DNA of 8,015 nucleotides. It comes from Vulcanimicrobiota bacterium. Its GTDB lineage: Bacteria > Vulcanimicrobiota > Xenobia > Xenobiales > JADMJV01. The notes under the pieces are model-generated. The model worked only from the letters and a program-made list of their open reading frames with translations, was not told where the DNA came from and searched no databases. The stretch spans positions 1 to 8,015 of the forward strand of contig JAEXNA010000030.1 of NCBI GenBank assembly GCA_023447635.1. The letters run 5' to 3'. The translations under genes were made by a program, and so were the position numbers. This document shows, piece by piece, positions 1 through 7,047 of the stretch (its first letter is position 1; each line of letters opens with the position of its first letter).

Positions 1-909
1 GGGTTCTTCCTGACCCACGAAGATTTCTTGACGCCGACGGCGATGTACTACTGCTCGCCTCAGGGCGAGTTCCAGCACATCAAAAGTCTGCCTTCGCGTT
101 TTCGTGCTGACGACCTGGTTTCCGAGCAGTTCTGGGCCACCTCGAAAGACGGTACGAAGGTGCCGTATTACGTGATCCGAAAGCGCGATCTGCCGATGGA
201 CGGCAGCAGCCCCACCCTGCTGTACGGCTACGGCGGGTTCGAGGTCTCGCTGCTGCCCAGCTACCTGAGTCTGGCCGGGTCGGCCTGGTTAGAGCGGGGC
301 GGCGTCTACGTTTCGGCCAACATCCGAGGCGGCGGAGAGTTCGGTCCCCAGTGGCACCAGGCGGCGCTGCGCGAAAAACGGCCCCGCGCCTACGAAGATT
401 TCGAGGCGGTCGCCGAGGACCTGATCGCGCGAGGCATCACGTCGCCTTCGAAGCTGGGCACGCACGGGCGTAGCAACGGCGGACTGCTGACGGGCGCCAT
501 GCTGACCCGTCGACCCGACCTGTTCAAGGCTGTGCTGATCGGGGTGCCGCTGCTGGATATGCAGCGCTACAACAAACTGCTGGCGGGAGCGTCCTGGATG
601 GCGGAATACGGCGATCCCGACAAGCCCGAGGACTGGGAGTTCCTGAAGACCTATTCGCCCTATCACAACCTGGACCCGGACAAGCGCTATCCCGTGCCGC
701 TGATCTTTACCTCGACCAAGGACGACCGGGTGCATCCCGGGCACGCGCGCAAGATGGCGGCGCGGATGGAAGAGATGGGGTTCGAGACGATCTACTACGA
801 GAACCTGGAAGGCGGCCACGCCGGCGCTTCTAACAACCCTCAGACGGCGTTCTTTACGGCGCTGAACTACGTTTATTTGTGGGACCTGTTGGGCGGCTCG
901 GATGCTTAA
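1..909 (+). CDS. Prolyl oligopeptidase family serine peptidase (S9A), C-terminal part, cut by the window edge
   Basis: This is the alpha/beta-hydrolase half of a prolyl oligopeptidase, which cuts short peptides after proline. The frame is open from base 1 (reading GFFLTHEDFLTPTAMYY), so the N-terminal beta-propeller lies outside the window and about 302 residues are visible out of a family length near 700. Seen directly: the LLYGYGGFE segment typical of S9A at about 220-245; NIRGGGEFG; the nucleophile in HGRSNGG (Ser codon 472-474); the acid in TKDDRVHPGHA (DD codons 721-726); and the histidine in EGGHAGA (His codon 817-819). The catalytic triad is therefore intact. The second glycine of the usual GGSNGG is Arg, which I believe some members tolerate. 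PLLDMQRYNKLLAGASWMAEYGDP is a very typical family stretch. No signal peptide can be judged. The stop overlaps the next gene by 8 bp. The family call is firm; the in vivo substrate is unknown. Confidence 0.95.
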   Translation, partial: GFFLTHEDFLTPTAMYYCSPQGEFQHIKSLPSRFRADDLVSEQFWATSKDGTKVPYYVIRKRDLPMDGSSPTLLYGYGGFEVSLLPSYLSLAGSAWLERGGVYVSANIRGGGEFGPQWHQAALREKRPRAYEDFEAVAEDLIARGITSPSKLGTHGRSNGGLLTGAMLTRRPDLFKAVLIGVPLLDMQRYNKLLAGASWMAEYGDPDKPEDWEFLKTYSPYHNLDPDKRYPVPLIFTSTKDDRVHPGHARKMAARMEEMGFETIYYENLEGGHAGASNNPQTAFFTALNYVYLWDLLGGSDA

Positions 910-1645
910 GCGTCTGCTGGCGCTGGCCTCGACGCTGGGGATGGCCGCTCACCTGGACTTTCTGGGAGTTTCCGCTATCCCGGCGGTCAATCTCGAGTTC
1001 GACACCGCCTCGGCGCCCTTGCCGGGGACCAGCAAGCTGGGCGGTTCGCCCGACCTGCCGTCGCTCGACAGTTGGCCGGCGGGCGGACCTGGGCCGTATC
1101 GCTTTCTGTGCCAGTTCGCGCTCGATGATCTGCCCAGCTTCGACAGTTCGCCGCTGCCCAAAGACGGACTGTTGAGCTTCTTCCACGTCGACGATCCGGA
1201 CGGTGAGGTCGAGCCGATCGAAGAGGGCTACGTGGTGGCGCTTTACTTCCCCGGAGGCGTCGAGGTGCAACCGGTCGAGGCGCCGCCGGGGCACTCTGCT
1301 GCTCCGGGACCGTTTTCGATCGGGTTTCAGCTGAGCCTGGACCTGCCTCAGGACGAGTTTCAGAGCGGCGGCTGGCCGTTCGCCACCGAGGAAGAGGCCG
1401 AGGCGTACGAGCGCGAACTACGCCGCTCCCTGCGTAGCGCTCCTGACCACCTGCTGGGCTACCCCCATCACAGCACGCTATTTTACAACCCTTCGCCGGG
1501 CGAGGAGTGGGTGCATCTGCTGACCCTGTCCTCGGTCGAGGCGGTCGAGTGGTGCTGGGGAGACGGCGACCAGTTGATGATCTTTATCGAGCGCGAGCGG
1601 TTAGCGCACGGCGACTTTTCCAACCTGCGCTGCGAAACGGGGTAG
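902..1645 (+). CDS. DUF1963 / YwqG-like protein
   Basis: A 247-residue protein that looks like a complete DUF1963 (YwqG-type) domain. These are soluble proteins of unknown biochemical role, often found near toxin-immunity or stress genes. Seen: a short N-terminal helical part (1-32); the family hallmark PGTSKLGGSPDLPSLDSWP (about 41-59); FLCQFALDDLP (68-78); LPKDGLLSFFHVDD (85-98); and a C-terminal acidic stretch followed by HLLGYPHHST (183-192), then WGDGDQLMIFIERERLAHGDF (219-239). The ATG at 902 overlaps the peptidase stop by 8 bp, and there is only a weak GGGCGG upstream, so translation is probably coupled to the peptidase. The N-terminus is mildly hydrophobic but lies in the position of the family's usual leading helix, so I do not call it a signal peptide. 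The function is not known and the pairing with a peptidase does not settle it. Confidence 0.85.
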   Translation: MLKRLLALASTLGMAAHLDFLGVSAIPAVNLEFDTASAPLPGTSKLGGSPDLPSLDSWPAGGPGPYRFLCQFALDDLPSFDSSPLPKDGLLSFFHVDDPDGEVEPIEEGYVVALYFPGGVEVQPVEAPPGHSAAPGPFSIGFQLSLDLPQDEFQSGGWPFATEEEAEAYERELRRSLRSAPDHLLGYPHHSTLFYNPSPGEEWVHLLTLSSVEAVEWCWGDGDQLMIFIERERLAHGDFSNLRCETG

Positions 1646-1710
1646 ATAGCGGGACGTGGGTACCGCCGGCCGAAGGTTGCCGAGGCGGGGCGGTGGAACC
1701 GTTCAGCCCT

Positions 1711-2892
1711 ATGAGCACTTTTTCTCACCCCTCTCGGCGCCAGTTTCTGGCGGGACTTCTGGGCACCGGCGCGCTGCTGGGCCTGGGCACGACCGGCGCT
1801 CTGGCGCATCCTCCTCAGGCTTCCGAGGCGGACGCGAAGTTCGATGTCGACCTGATCAAGGGGCTGGAGGAGGCGCTAGATCAGGCCTTTGATCGCGGTC
1901 GTTCGCCGGGCCTGATCGCCGGGGTGTGGAGGGGGAAGCAGGGCGCCTGGAGCTCCGTGCGCGGGGTGACCGAGCTGGGCGGGTCCGAGGCGCCGACCTT
2001 CAAAGTGCACACCCGGGTCGGATCGGTGACCAAGACGATGGTCGGGACCCTGATTCTGCAGCTTGTCGACGAGGGCAAGTTCTCGCTCTCGCAAACGGTG
2101 GACCGCTGGTTCCCGGAGTTGCCGCGGGGTAAGGAGATTACGGTCGAGATGCTGGGCCGGATGTCGAGCGGGATCGCTTCCTACACCTTTGACCCCGGGT
2201 TCACCGACGAATACTTCAGCAACCCGAAGCGCAGCTGGGCGGAAGAGTATCTGCTGAAAGTCGCCTTCGCAGGGCCGCGCGAGTTCGAGCCCGGTAAGGG
2301 CTTCCAGTACTGCAACACCAACTTCGTGATGCTGGGGATGATCGTCGAGAAAGAGCGGGGCGTGACGCTGGACCAGGCGCTGCGCAGCCACCTTTTCGAG
2401 CCGCTGAAGATGACCCACTCCAGCTACCCCATGGGGTTGGAGCTGCCGGAGCCGTTCTGGCGAGGCTGCACGTTGCAGGGTACGCCGGACGGCACGACCG
2501 AGCCGGTCGATGCGACCAACTGGAGCGCGACTTTCGGGGCGGGCGCCGGCCAGGCGGTGTCGGACTTTGCGGACATGGCGGTCTGGGCTAAGGCTCTGGG
2601 TCGGGGCACCACGCTGAAGCCCGAGACTCAGAAGCTGCGTTTGATTCCGAACAGCTACTCCAGTAAGGGCGACCGTCACTACTGCTTCGGAGTGGGCACG
2701 GAGAACGGCTGGATCGGCCACGCGGGAACACTGGCAGGCTACAACACCCAGGTTTCTTACCTGCCTTCGCACGACATCGCGGTGGTGGTGCTCGCCAACA
2801 CGGACATGGCCTCGGACCATGGCTTGCCTGCTGTGGACGCCTATCAGTTGTTGGCCACCGCCGTAGCTCCGGACCACGACCCCAGGGGATGA
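1711..2892 (+). CDS. Tat-exported serine hydrolase of the beta-lactamase class C / DD-peptidase family
   Basis: A 393-residue periplasmic or exported serine hydrolase of the AmpC/esterase/D-alanyl-D-alanine carboxypeptidase fold. The N-terminus carries a twin-arginine signal (SRRQFL, residues 8-13), a hydrophobic stretch rich in G, A and L, and a probable cleavage site after ALA (residue 32). The three active-site motifs are in order: SVTK (Ser105, Lys108), YCN (Tyr200, Asn202) and HAG (337-339). HxG in place of the KTG of true class C beta-lactamases is common in DD-peptidases such as R61 and in esterases, so peptidase or esterase activity is as likely as beta-lactam hydrolysis. Start choice: ATG 1711 puts the Tat motif near the N-terminus. 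GTG 1693, in frame and 7 bp after a GAGG, is a real alternative adding six residues. A much longer open frame reaching back to 1507 runs through the DUF1963 gene and is not credible. The stop overlaps the next start as ATGA. Confidence 0.92.
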   Translation: MSTFSHPSRRQFLAGLLGTGALLGLGTTGALAHPPQASEADAKFDVDLIKGLEEALDQAFDRGRSPGLIAGVWRGKQGAWSSVRGVTELGGSEAPTFKVHTRVGSVTKTMVGTLILQLVDEGKFSLSQTVDRWFPELPRGKEITVEMLGRMSSGIASYTFDPGFTDEYFSNPKRSWAEEYLLKVAFAGPREFEPGKGFQYCNTNFVMLGMIVEKERGVTLDQALRSHLFEPLKMTHSSYPMGLELPEPFWRGCTLQGTPDGTTEPVDATNWSATFGAGAGQAVSDFADMAVWAKALGRGTTLKPETQKLRLIPNSYSSKGDRHYCFGVGTENGWIGHAGTLAGYNTQVSYLPSHDIAVVVLANTDMASDHGLPAVDAYQLLATAVAPDHDPRG

Positions 2893-4208
2893 GCGAGCTT
2901 TTCGACTGGATCAAGGCGCAGGAGGCGGCCGGGACGGTCGACTCGTCGGGTGTGTTCACACTCGAGAAGTCGAAGGCGTGGGAGAAGCTGGGAGCCTACG
3001 CTTTGCCACAAAAGCATTCCTGGGCGCTGAAGCTGGTGCAGTCGGCGGTCAGCGCTGGGGGCGGCCTGCGGGTCGAGCAGCGACGATCGGAATCGGTTTT
3101 TTTCTGGACCAACCGGTGCGAGTGGACTCACGAGCAGGTCGAGCAAGCGGTTCTTGACCCGGAACCGTCAGCTGACCGTTCTCTGGAACATCTCGCGGTG
3201 GGTCTGCGCGCTTTGGCCAGAGCAGCAGCGCTGCCTTTCGCTATCGGTTACCAGGATGGGCGTCAGGCGATCTGGACAGGCTCGGGCTTCGAGATTCATG
3301 AGACCTCCAGCACAGATGTGGGCTTCAGGGTTGGAGTGAGCCACTTCAAGGTGGGGGAATCGACGAGTCTGTTCTCATTGAAGAACCTCGCTGCCGGAAA
3401 GCGGTCGGCGGAGATCTCCCGGATACTGACGAGCGAGGCTCATCTCATGCCGTCCCATCTGTCTATCGATGGGCGCGAGATTAACAATCTGATGGACGAC
3501 CCGGTTTTCGGGGCGTCGAATCTTCGTCAGCCGCTCTATCTGTTCCGGGTGCCCTCTCATTCGCTTGTCCCTGACCTCAAGGTGAAGGCTCACTTCCAGA
3601 GGCGAACGAGTTGGTCGGTCGAGGGGCTTCCCGAGATCAACGCCGCCGACGGGGAAGCGGTGCAGACAGAGCTTCCCGCTTTGCAAGAGCCAGGCATGGC
3701 GGTTGTCCTGGTGTCTTCGATGCTCGGTAGAACCAAGAAGGGGAAGAGTTACGAGTATCATGCTCTGGCCAAGCCCAGCCAACTGGTCTGGGTCAGCGAT
3801 GGCGTGGTGGTTGGTCGAGAAGATCTGCCGCTGCCGAACGGGTCGACGCCCATGGTGGTGGTATGCAGCGCGGCGGGCTTGGAGACCGACCTGTCCGGTC
3901 TGGTTCCCCGGTTGACCGAGGCCAGGGCGGAGCGGAGAGATACGGTGATGCGGGGGGTGGCGCGTTGCCTGGTAGAAAGCGATCTGGACGCGAAGGTACA
4001 AAGCCGAGTGCAAAAGCTTCATCTTGGCTTGATGGCCGTTGGCGGGATGGTGTTTTTCGTCAACCCGGTGGCCGGTCTGGCCTTGATGGGTGGTGGAGGC
4101 TTACAGTATCTGCAGAGCAGAGACCAGATTTCGACCATTGAGGCCGCTCTGGACCTGAGTCTGGTCGAACTGCGAGACCGAGTGACCCAGCGCTGGCCGC
4201 TAAGCTGA
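2889..4208 (+). CDS. Unrecognised 439-residue protein, possibly a degenerate GHKL/HSP90-like fold, C-terminal membrane hairpin
   Basis: I cannot name this family with certainty. Seen: a soluble region of about 370 residues and a hydrophobic C-terminal segment (378-405, LGLMAVGGMVFFVNPVAGLA followed by a glycine run) that could form one or two membrane helices, then a charged tail. The N-terminal third has an order reminiscent of the HSP90/HtpG nucleotide-binding domain: a helix WALKLVQSAVSAGG (45-58), a strand RVEQRRSESVFFW (61-73), an EWTHEQVEQAVLDPE helix (78-92), and LEHLAVGLRALA (99-110). If so, the metal-binding Asn and the nucleotide Asp are missing (Ser in both places), so ATP binding is doubtful. 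LSIDGREIN (191-199) would match a strand-turn segment. ATG 2889 follows AGGGG directly and overlaps the hydrolase stop by 4 bp, so translational coupling is likely. Sampled segments look lower in GC (about 53-58%) than the genes beside it, which weakly suggests a different origin or relaxed selection. Confidence 0.7.
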   Translation: MSELFDWIKAQEAAGTVDSSGVFTLEKSKAWEKLGAYALPQKHSWALKLVQSAVSAGGGLRVEQRRSESVFFWTNRCEWTHEQVEQAVLDPEPSADRSLEHLAVGLRALARAAALPFAIGYQDGRQAIWTGSGFEIHETSSTDVGFRVGVSHFKVGESTSLFSLKNLAAGKRSAEISRILTSEAHLMPSHLSIDGREINNLMDDPVFGASNLRQPLYLFRVPSHSLVPDLKVKAHFQRRTSWSVEGLPEINAADGEAVQTELPALQEPGMAVVLVSSMLGRTKKGKSYEYHALAKPSQLVWVSDGVVVGREDLPLPNGSTPMVVVCSAAGLETDLSGLVPRLTEARAERRDTVMRGVARCLVESDLDAKVQSRVQKLHLGLMAVGGMVFFVNPVAGLALMGGGGLQYLQSRDQISTIEAALDLSLVELRDRVTQRWPLS

Positions 4209-4262
4209 GAGGGTGATCTCGAGAAAAGGGAATCTTTCTTGCCAGATGAGAGGTTTAAGGTC

Positions 4263-4328
4263 GGACCGCTTCACGGAATGGGGCATGTCGGTCCCCGATG
4301 TTTACGGGGGGCTTCGAAAGGAACGAAG
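4263..4328 (+). promoter_or_regulatory. Structured 5' leader with Shine-Dalgarno in a hairpin loop
   Basis: The 120-bp gap before the SLH gene contains three short inverted repeats. GGACCG (4263-4268) pairs with CGGTCC (4289-4294). CCCCG (4293-4297) pairs with CGGGG (4305-4309) across a 7-base loop; it shares bases with the first stem, so the two exclude each other. CTTCG (4312-4316) pairs with CGAAG (4324-4328), its loop AAAGGAA holds the Shine-Dalgarno sequence, and its 3' arm abuts the ATG at 4329. The pairings are read from the sequence. Any regulatory role is inference, because stems of 5-6 bp arise by chance in GC-rich DNA. Confidence 0.35.
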
Positions 4329-4709
4329 ATGAAACGATCGCTGTTGGCCATGCTTTTGGTCGGACAATTGGGAGGCACCGCCTCTGCCGAGCCGACCCCG
4401 GAGTGGGCGAAGGACGCTGTGGACACGCTACAGCAGAAGGGCATCATGCAGGGCTACCCCGACGGCGAGACCAGCGGGCAGAAGGCTACCACGCGCAATG
4501 AGGCCGCCGAAATCTTCGAGCGCACGGACCAGCAGCGCCTATCCGAGGAAGAGCAGTACGCTCCCCGATCCGAAGCCGACGAACTACGCCAGGAGATCCA
4601 GGCCGTTCAGCAGGGCAGTTCCGATCTGGAGACCCGGGTCGAGAACCTCGAGCAGAACACGGACAACCTGGAACAGCGCGAAGAGCAAACCGCCCGCCCC
4701 CGCATCTGA
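4329..4709 (+). CDS. Small exported SLH-domain protein with C-terminal coiled coil
   Basis: A 126-residue exported protein. Residues 1-20 are a clean signal peptide (MKRSLLAMLLVGQLGG, cleavage after ASA). Residues 25-65 form a single S-layer homology domain: WAKDAVDTLQQKGIMQGYPDG, then TTRNEAAEIFER, matching the family pattern of W..AV..L...GI..GYPDG..... TR.E.A. SLH domains bind secondary cell-wall polymers or peptidoglycan. Residues about 82-118 (ELRQEIQAVQQGSSDLETRV and onward) have heptad-like spacing of I/V/L and would form a coiled coil. SLH plus coiled coil is the periplasmic part of outer-membrane tethers such as OmpM, Slp and Omp-alpha, but here no beta-barrel or membrane anchor follows. 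ATG 4329 has AAAGGA at 4317-4322 and starts exactly at the signal peptide; an upstream in-frame TTG at 4239 would bury that signal and is rejected. Confidence 0.88.
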   Translation: MKRSLLAMLLVGQLGGTASAEPTPEWAKDAVDTLQQKGIMQGYPDGETSGQKATTRNEAAEIFERTDQQRLSEEEQYAPRSEADELRQEIQAVQQGSSDLETRVENLEQNTDNLEQREEQTARPRI

Positions 4710-4715
4710 TAGGAC

Positions 4716-5579
4716 CTAGCTCTTGACGGCTTCTGCCAGCTTTCGGTAGAACGCATCGACGTCCGTGCCGGGTGGCAGGCCGCTGACGCCGCCGTCGCCG
4801 ATCTCGACGATCCACCAGCGACCGTGCTCGTCCATAGCGATATCCACGCTGTAGAATTGGCACGGCAGGCTAGCTAAGACCGGCTCGAAGCTTTCCCAGG
4901 GCGGCTGGAGGTCGGGGTACTCGCCGTCTTCCCAATAGCGCTCTTTAAGGAGCCAGCGGTCCTTCCACCGTAGAGCGCGGAATTCGAGAGTGAGCGGCAT
5001 TCCACTTTTGGGGTGGCTGCCGACCGAGGCTAGAGGGACAAACTTTCGATAGACCAGGCCGCCCTCCAGGTCGTCGCCCCGCAGTTCCAGGAACTTTCCG
5101 GTGACAGCGGCGAGCCGCTCGCTATGAGAGATGTAGCAGGCATCGTGCCAGTCATGCTTGGCCGACTTGACGTAATCTTTGACGATCCAGGGAGCCTCAC
5201 CCAGTTCGGCGGCGACCGCCGATGCTGACCATTGCTGGGCCTGAGGGAACCAGGTCGAGGCGGGAGTGTAGTCTCGCAGGGTGTCGTGCCAACCGGGCAG
5301 ATGGTGGGCGAATCGGTACGATTCGGGCGTGGTCAGCAGGTCGAGGCCCTGCTCTTGCAGGCTCTTGAAGAGTTCGGTGTAGTGATCGGCGCTGACCATC
5401 CAGCCGCGATAGAGGGTTGGCCCTGAAGAAACGGATCGAGTGAGTTCCAGGCGGTCCGTGTCGATCAGGCCGACTTCGAAACCAGCTTCACGGGCGGCGC
5501 GATGTTCATCCTCGAAGTCGAAGTCGGGCTTGCGGGGGTCGAGCGGGTTGTGGGGCAGCAGCAAGCGCGGGAGATCCAT
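4716..5579 (-). CDS. ATP-grasp domain protein (ligase-like)
   Basis: A 287-residue ATP-grasp enzyme, probably an ATP-dependent carboxylate-amine ligase of unknown substrate, cytoplasmic. Seen: an N-terminal nucleotide-fold-like segment LLLPHNPLDPRKPD with EAGFEVGLID (31-40); PWIVKDYVKSAKHDW (130-144), whose lysines sit where ATP-phosphate ligands lie in the fold; GLVYRKFVPL (174-183) at the adenine-binding hinge; and DIAMDEHGRWWIVEIGDGG (246-264), giving the metal-binding Asp246 and Glu259, with Asp262 where most ATP-grasp proteins have Asn. This layout resembles the DUF4343/ATP-grasp_3-like proteins. Start: ATG at 5579 matches where homologs begin, but no Shine-Dalgarno precedes it; the frame stays open to a TTG at 5642 with no better signal. 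The AAGGAGG at 5609-5615 (minus strand) is about 30 bases away. The gene converges on the SLH gene and diverges from the transporter. Confidence 0.87.
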   Translation of the reverse strand: MDLPRLLLPHNPLDPRKPDFDFEDEHRAAREAGFEVGLIDTDRLELTRSVSSGPTLYRGWMVSADHYTELFKSLQEQGLDLLTTPESYRFAHHLPGWHDTLRDYTPASTWFPQAQQWSASAVAAELGEAPWIVKDYVKSAKHDWHDACYISHSERLAAVTGKFLELRGDDLEGGLVYRKFVPLASVGSHPKSGMPLTLEFRALRWKDRWLLKERYWEDGEYPDLQPPWESFEPVLASLPCQFYSVDIAMDEHGRWWIVEIGDGGVSGLPPGTDVDAFYRKLAEAVKS

Positions 5580-5648
5580 ACTGTGGGTCGTTCGTAGCTT
5601 TGCACGGGCCTCCTTGAGTCCCGCTGCGCGCCGGATGTTCAAGGTTCG

Positions 5649-5680
5649 TTCACATTCCGAGGCGGGGGGTCTACTACACT
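5649..5680 (+). promoter_or_regulatory. Putative promoter for a leaderless transporter mRNA
   Basis: TACACT (5675-5680) fits the TANNNT -10 pattern, and its last base lies six bases before the GTG at 5687, so transcription would start at or next to the start codon. TTCACA (5649-5654) is a possible -35 box, 17 bp from an alternative -10 (TACTAC, 5672-5677) and 20 bp from TACACT. No Shine-Dalgarno lies in the 5-10 bases before GTG; the only purine-rich run (GAGG, 5659-5662) is too far. Leaderless genes with this spacing are well known in Deinococcus and Actinobacteria. Not tested here. Confidence 0.4.
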
Positions 5681-5686
5681 GGGGCC

Positions 5687-7012
5687 GTGGTTCGCCTACT
5701 TTCTAAGCTGACCGGTCTCGACGAGAAAGACGCTCCTCAAGCGGCCTTTGCCTTCGTCTTTTTCTTCTGCATTCTCGCCAGCTATTACATCGTCCAGCCG
5801 CTGCGCGACGAACTGGGTCTGCTGGTGGGGGAAGACCAGATTCCCGGGCTTTTCGTTGGCTCTCTGGTCGTGATGGCGCTGGCCAACCCCCTGTTTGCCT
5901 ACTTCCTGAACCGCGCGGGCCGGATCAAGATGATGAAGACGATCTACCGTTTCTTCGCCGTCAACATTCTGCTCTTCATCGGCATCTTCAAGTTCCTGGA
6001 GTCGACCGGTCAGATGGCGGCCCACGGCGAGGCCGAGAAGGTGGGCGGACTGGCTTTTGTGGTCATCTGCGTCTTCTTCTTGTGGGTGGGAGTTTTCAAC
6101 CTGTTCGCGGTATCCGTTTTCTGGGCGCTGATGTCGGACATCTACACCGGCGAGCAGGGCAAGAAAGCGTTCGGCTTCCTGGGCGCGGGCGGGACCCTGG
6201 GCCAGATGTTCGGGTCGTTTCTGACGGGGAAGTTGGTCGCCTCGGTGGGCCCCACGAATCTGCTCATCATCAGCGTTCTGCTGTTAGAGATCGGCGTGCA
6301 GGCCATGCTGGTCATCACGCGTTCCTATAAAGAGCCGGAGCGGCAGCCGGGAGAAGCTCGGCCGAATGCGTTCTCGGGTCTGGCGGATATCGCCAAGTCG
6401 CCCTACCTCATCGGAATCTGTTTGTACCTGTTCCTTTACTCGTTCAGCTCGTCGTTCATCTATTTGCAGAAGCAGGGGATGGTGGCGGATACGCTTTCGG
6501 ACCGTACCGCGCGAGTCGGATTCTTCTCGAACGTGAACCTCTGGGTCTCGGTGATGACGCTGTTTATCCAGCTGTTCCTGACGGGCAGCGTGTTGTCGGC
6601 CATCGGGCTTGCTGGCGGCCTCGCTCTTGTGCCGATCGTCGGGGTTCTCGGCTTCCTGGCGCTGGCTCGCAAGCCCGACCTGCAGACCATCGCTATCCTG
6701 GAAGTGGTTCGCAAGACGGCCAACTACGCGATTTCCCGCCCCTCACGTGAGGTGCTGTTCACGGCGGTCAGCCGGCGCGAGAAGTACCAGGCCAAGAACT
6801 TCATCGACACGGTGGTTTACCGGTTGGGCGACACAGGCGCCGCCGCTGTGTTCAAACTGGTCTTCACTTCGGCGACGACGGCGGTCACGATTTCGCTGTC
6901 AGCGGTCGTGGTGTCGGTGGTCTATCTGTTCGTGGGGCTGGGGCTTGGTAAGGCGCACTCACGCCGAATGGCGGACGTAGAGAACTCGCCAGCCGAACCG
7001 GCCAACGTCTAG
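5687..7012 (+). CDS. MFS-type transporter of the nucleotide (NTP/NDP, Npt/Tlc-like) family
   Basis: A 441-residue inner-membrane carrier with about 12 membrane segments. Approximate hydrophobic runs are 17-35, 53-74, 87-104, 120-150, 164-184 (Gly-rich), 189-211, 238-259, 280-299, 302-326, 387-420, with less certain ones between. Family marks seen: SYYIVQPLRDELGLLVG (32-48) after the first helix, SVFWALMSDIYTGEQGKKAFGFLGAGGTLGQ (143-173), and the conserved cytoplasmic stretch RPSREVLFTAVSRREKYQAKNFIDTVVYRLGD (351-382). These resemble the proteins annotated as NTP/NDP exchange or Npt1/Npt2-like MFS transporters. In free-living bacteria the substrate is usually not established, so exchange of ATP for ADP should not be assumed. 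GTG 5687 is the only sensible start, since the next in-frame ATG falls inside the second membrane segment. The C-terminal tail after 421 is hydrophilic. Confidence 0.9.
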   Translation: MVRLLSKLTGLDEKDAPQAAFAFVFFFCILASYYIVQPLRDELGLLVGEDQIPGLFVGSLVVMALANPLFAYFLNRAGRIKMMKTIYRFFAVNILLFIGIFKFLESTGQMAAHGEAEKVGGLAFVVICVFFLWVGVFNLFAVSVFWALMSDIYTGEQGKKAFGFLGAGGTLGQMFGSFLTGKLVASVGPTNLLIISVLLLEIGVQAMLVITRSYKEPERQPGEARPNAFSGLADIAKSPYLIGICLYLFLYSFSSSFIYLQKQGMVADTLSDRTARVGFFSNVNLWVSVMTLFIQLFLTGSVLSAIGLAGGLALVPIVGVLGFLALARKPDLQTIAILEVVRKTANYAISRPSREVLFTAVSRREKYQAKNFIDTVVYRLGDTGAAAVFKLVFTSATTAVTISLSAVVVSVVYLFVGLGLGKAHSRRMADVENSPAEPANV

Positions 7013-7032
7013 CTTCAAAGGTAGACGGGGGC

Positions 7033-7047
7033 CGGGCTTGAAGCCCG
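7033..7047. repeat. 15-bp perfect palindrome between transporter and TPR gene
   Basis: CGGGCTT (7033-7039) and AAGCCCG (7041-7047) are exact inverted arms around a single G; as RNA the realistic form is a 5-bp CGGGC/GCCCG stem with loop TTGAA. It lies in the 39-bp intergenic gap and ends five bases before the TPR start codon, where a Shine-Dalgarno would be expected. It is not followed by a T run, so it is a poor terminator. It could be a repeat-family palindrome, an operator, or a structure occluding the ribosome site. Confidence 0.55.

Noticed and set aside
902..965. Signal peptide on the DUF1963 protein
   Set aside because: The hydrophobic start matches the leading helix normally found in this family, and no signal-peptidase site is evident.
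1507..1710. Upstream extension of the serine hydrolase frame
   Set aside because: It runs through the end of the DUF1963 gene in another frame and would put about 68 residues before the Tat signal.
1646..1710. Terminator or promoter between the DUF1963 and hydrolase genes
   Set aside because: No convincing hairpin with T run or -35/-10 pair is visible in the 65 bases.
1876..2877. 333-residue open frame on the minus strand
   Set aside because: It lies wholly antisense to the serine hydrolase, whose signal peptide and three catalytic motifs are intact. Its composition (rich in R, H, Q, P) is typical of a GC-driven shadow frame.
3375..4022. 215-residue minus-strand frame
   Set aside because: It is antisense to the 439-residue gene, has no recognisable motif, and shows composition typical of shadow frames.
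4239..4328. TTG start 30 codons upstream of the SLH protein
   Set aside because: It would place a hydrophilic stretch before a clean signal peptide. ATG 4329 has its own Shine-Dalgarno.
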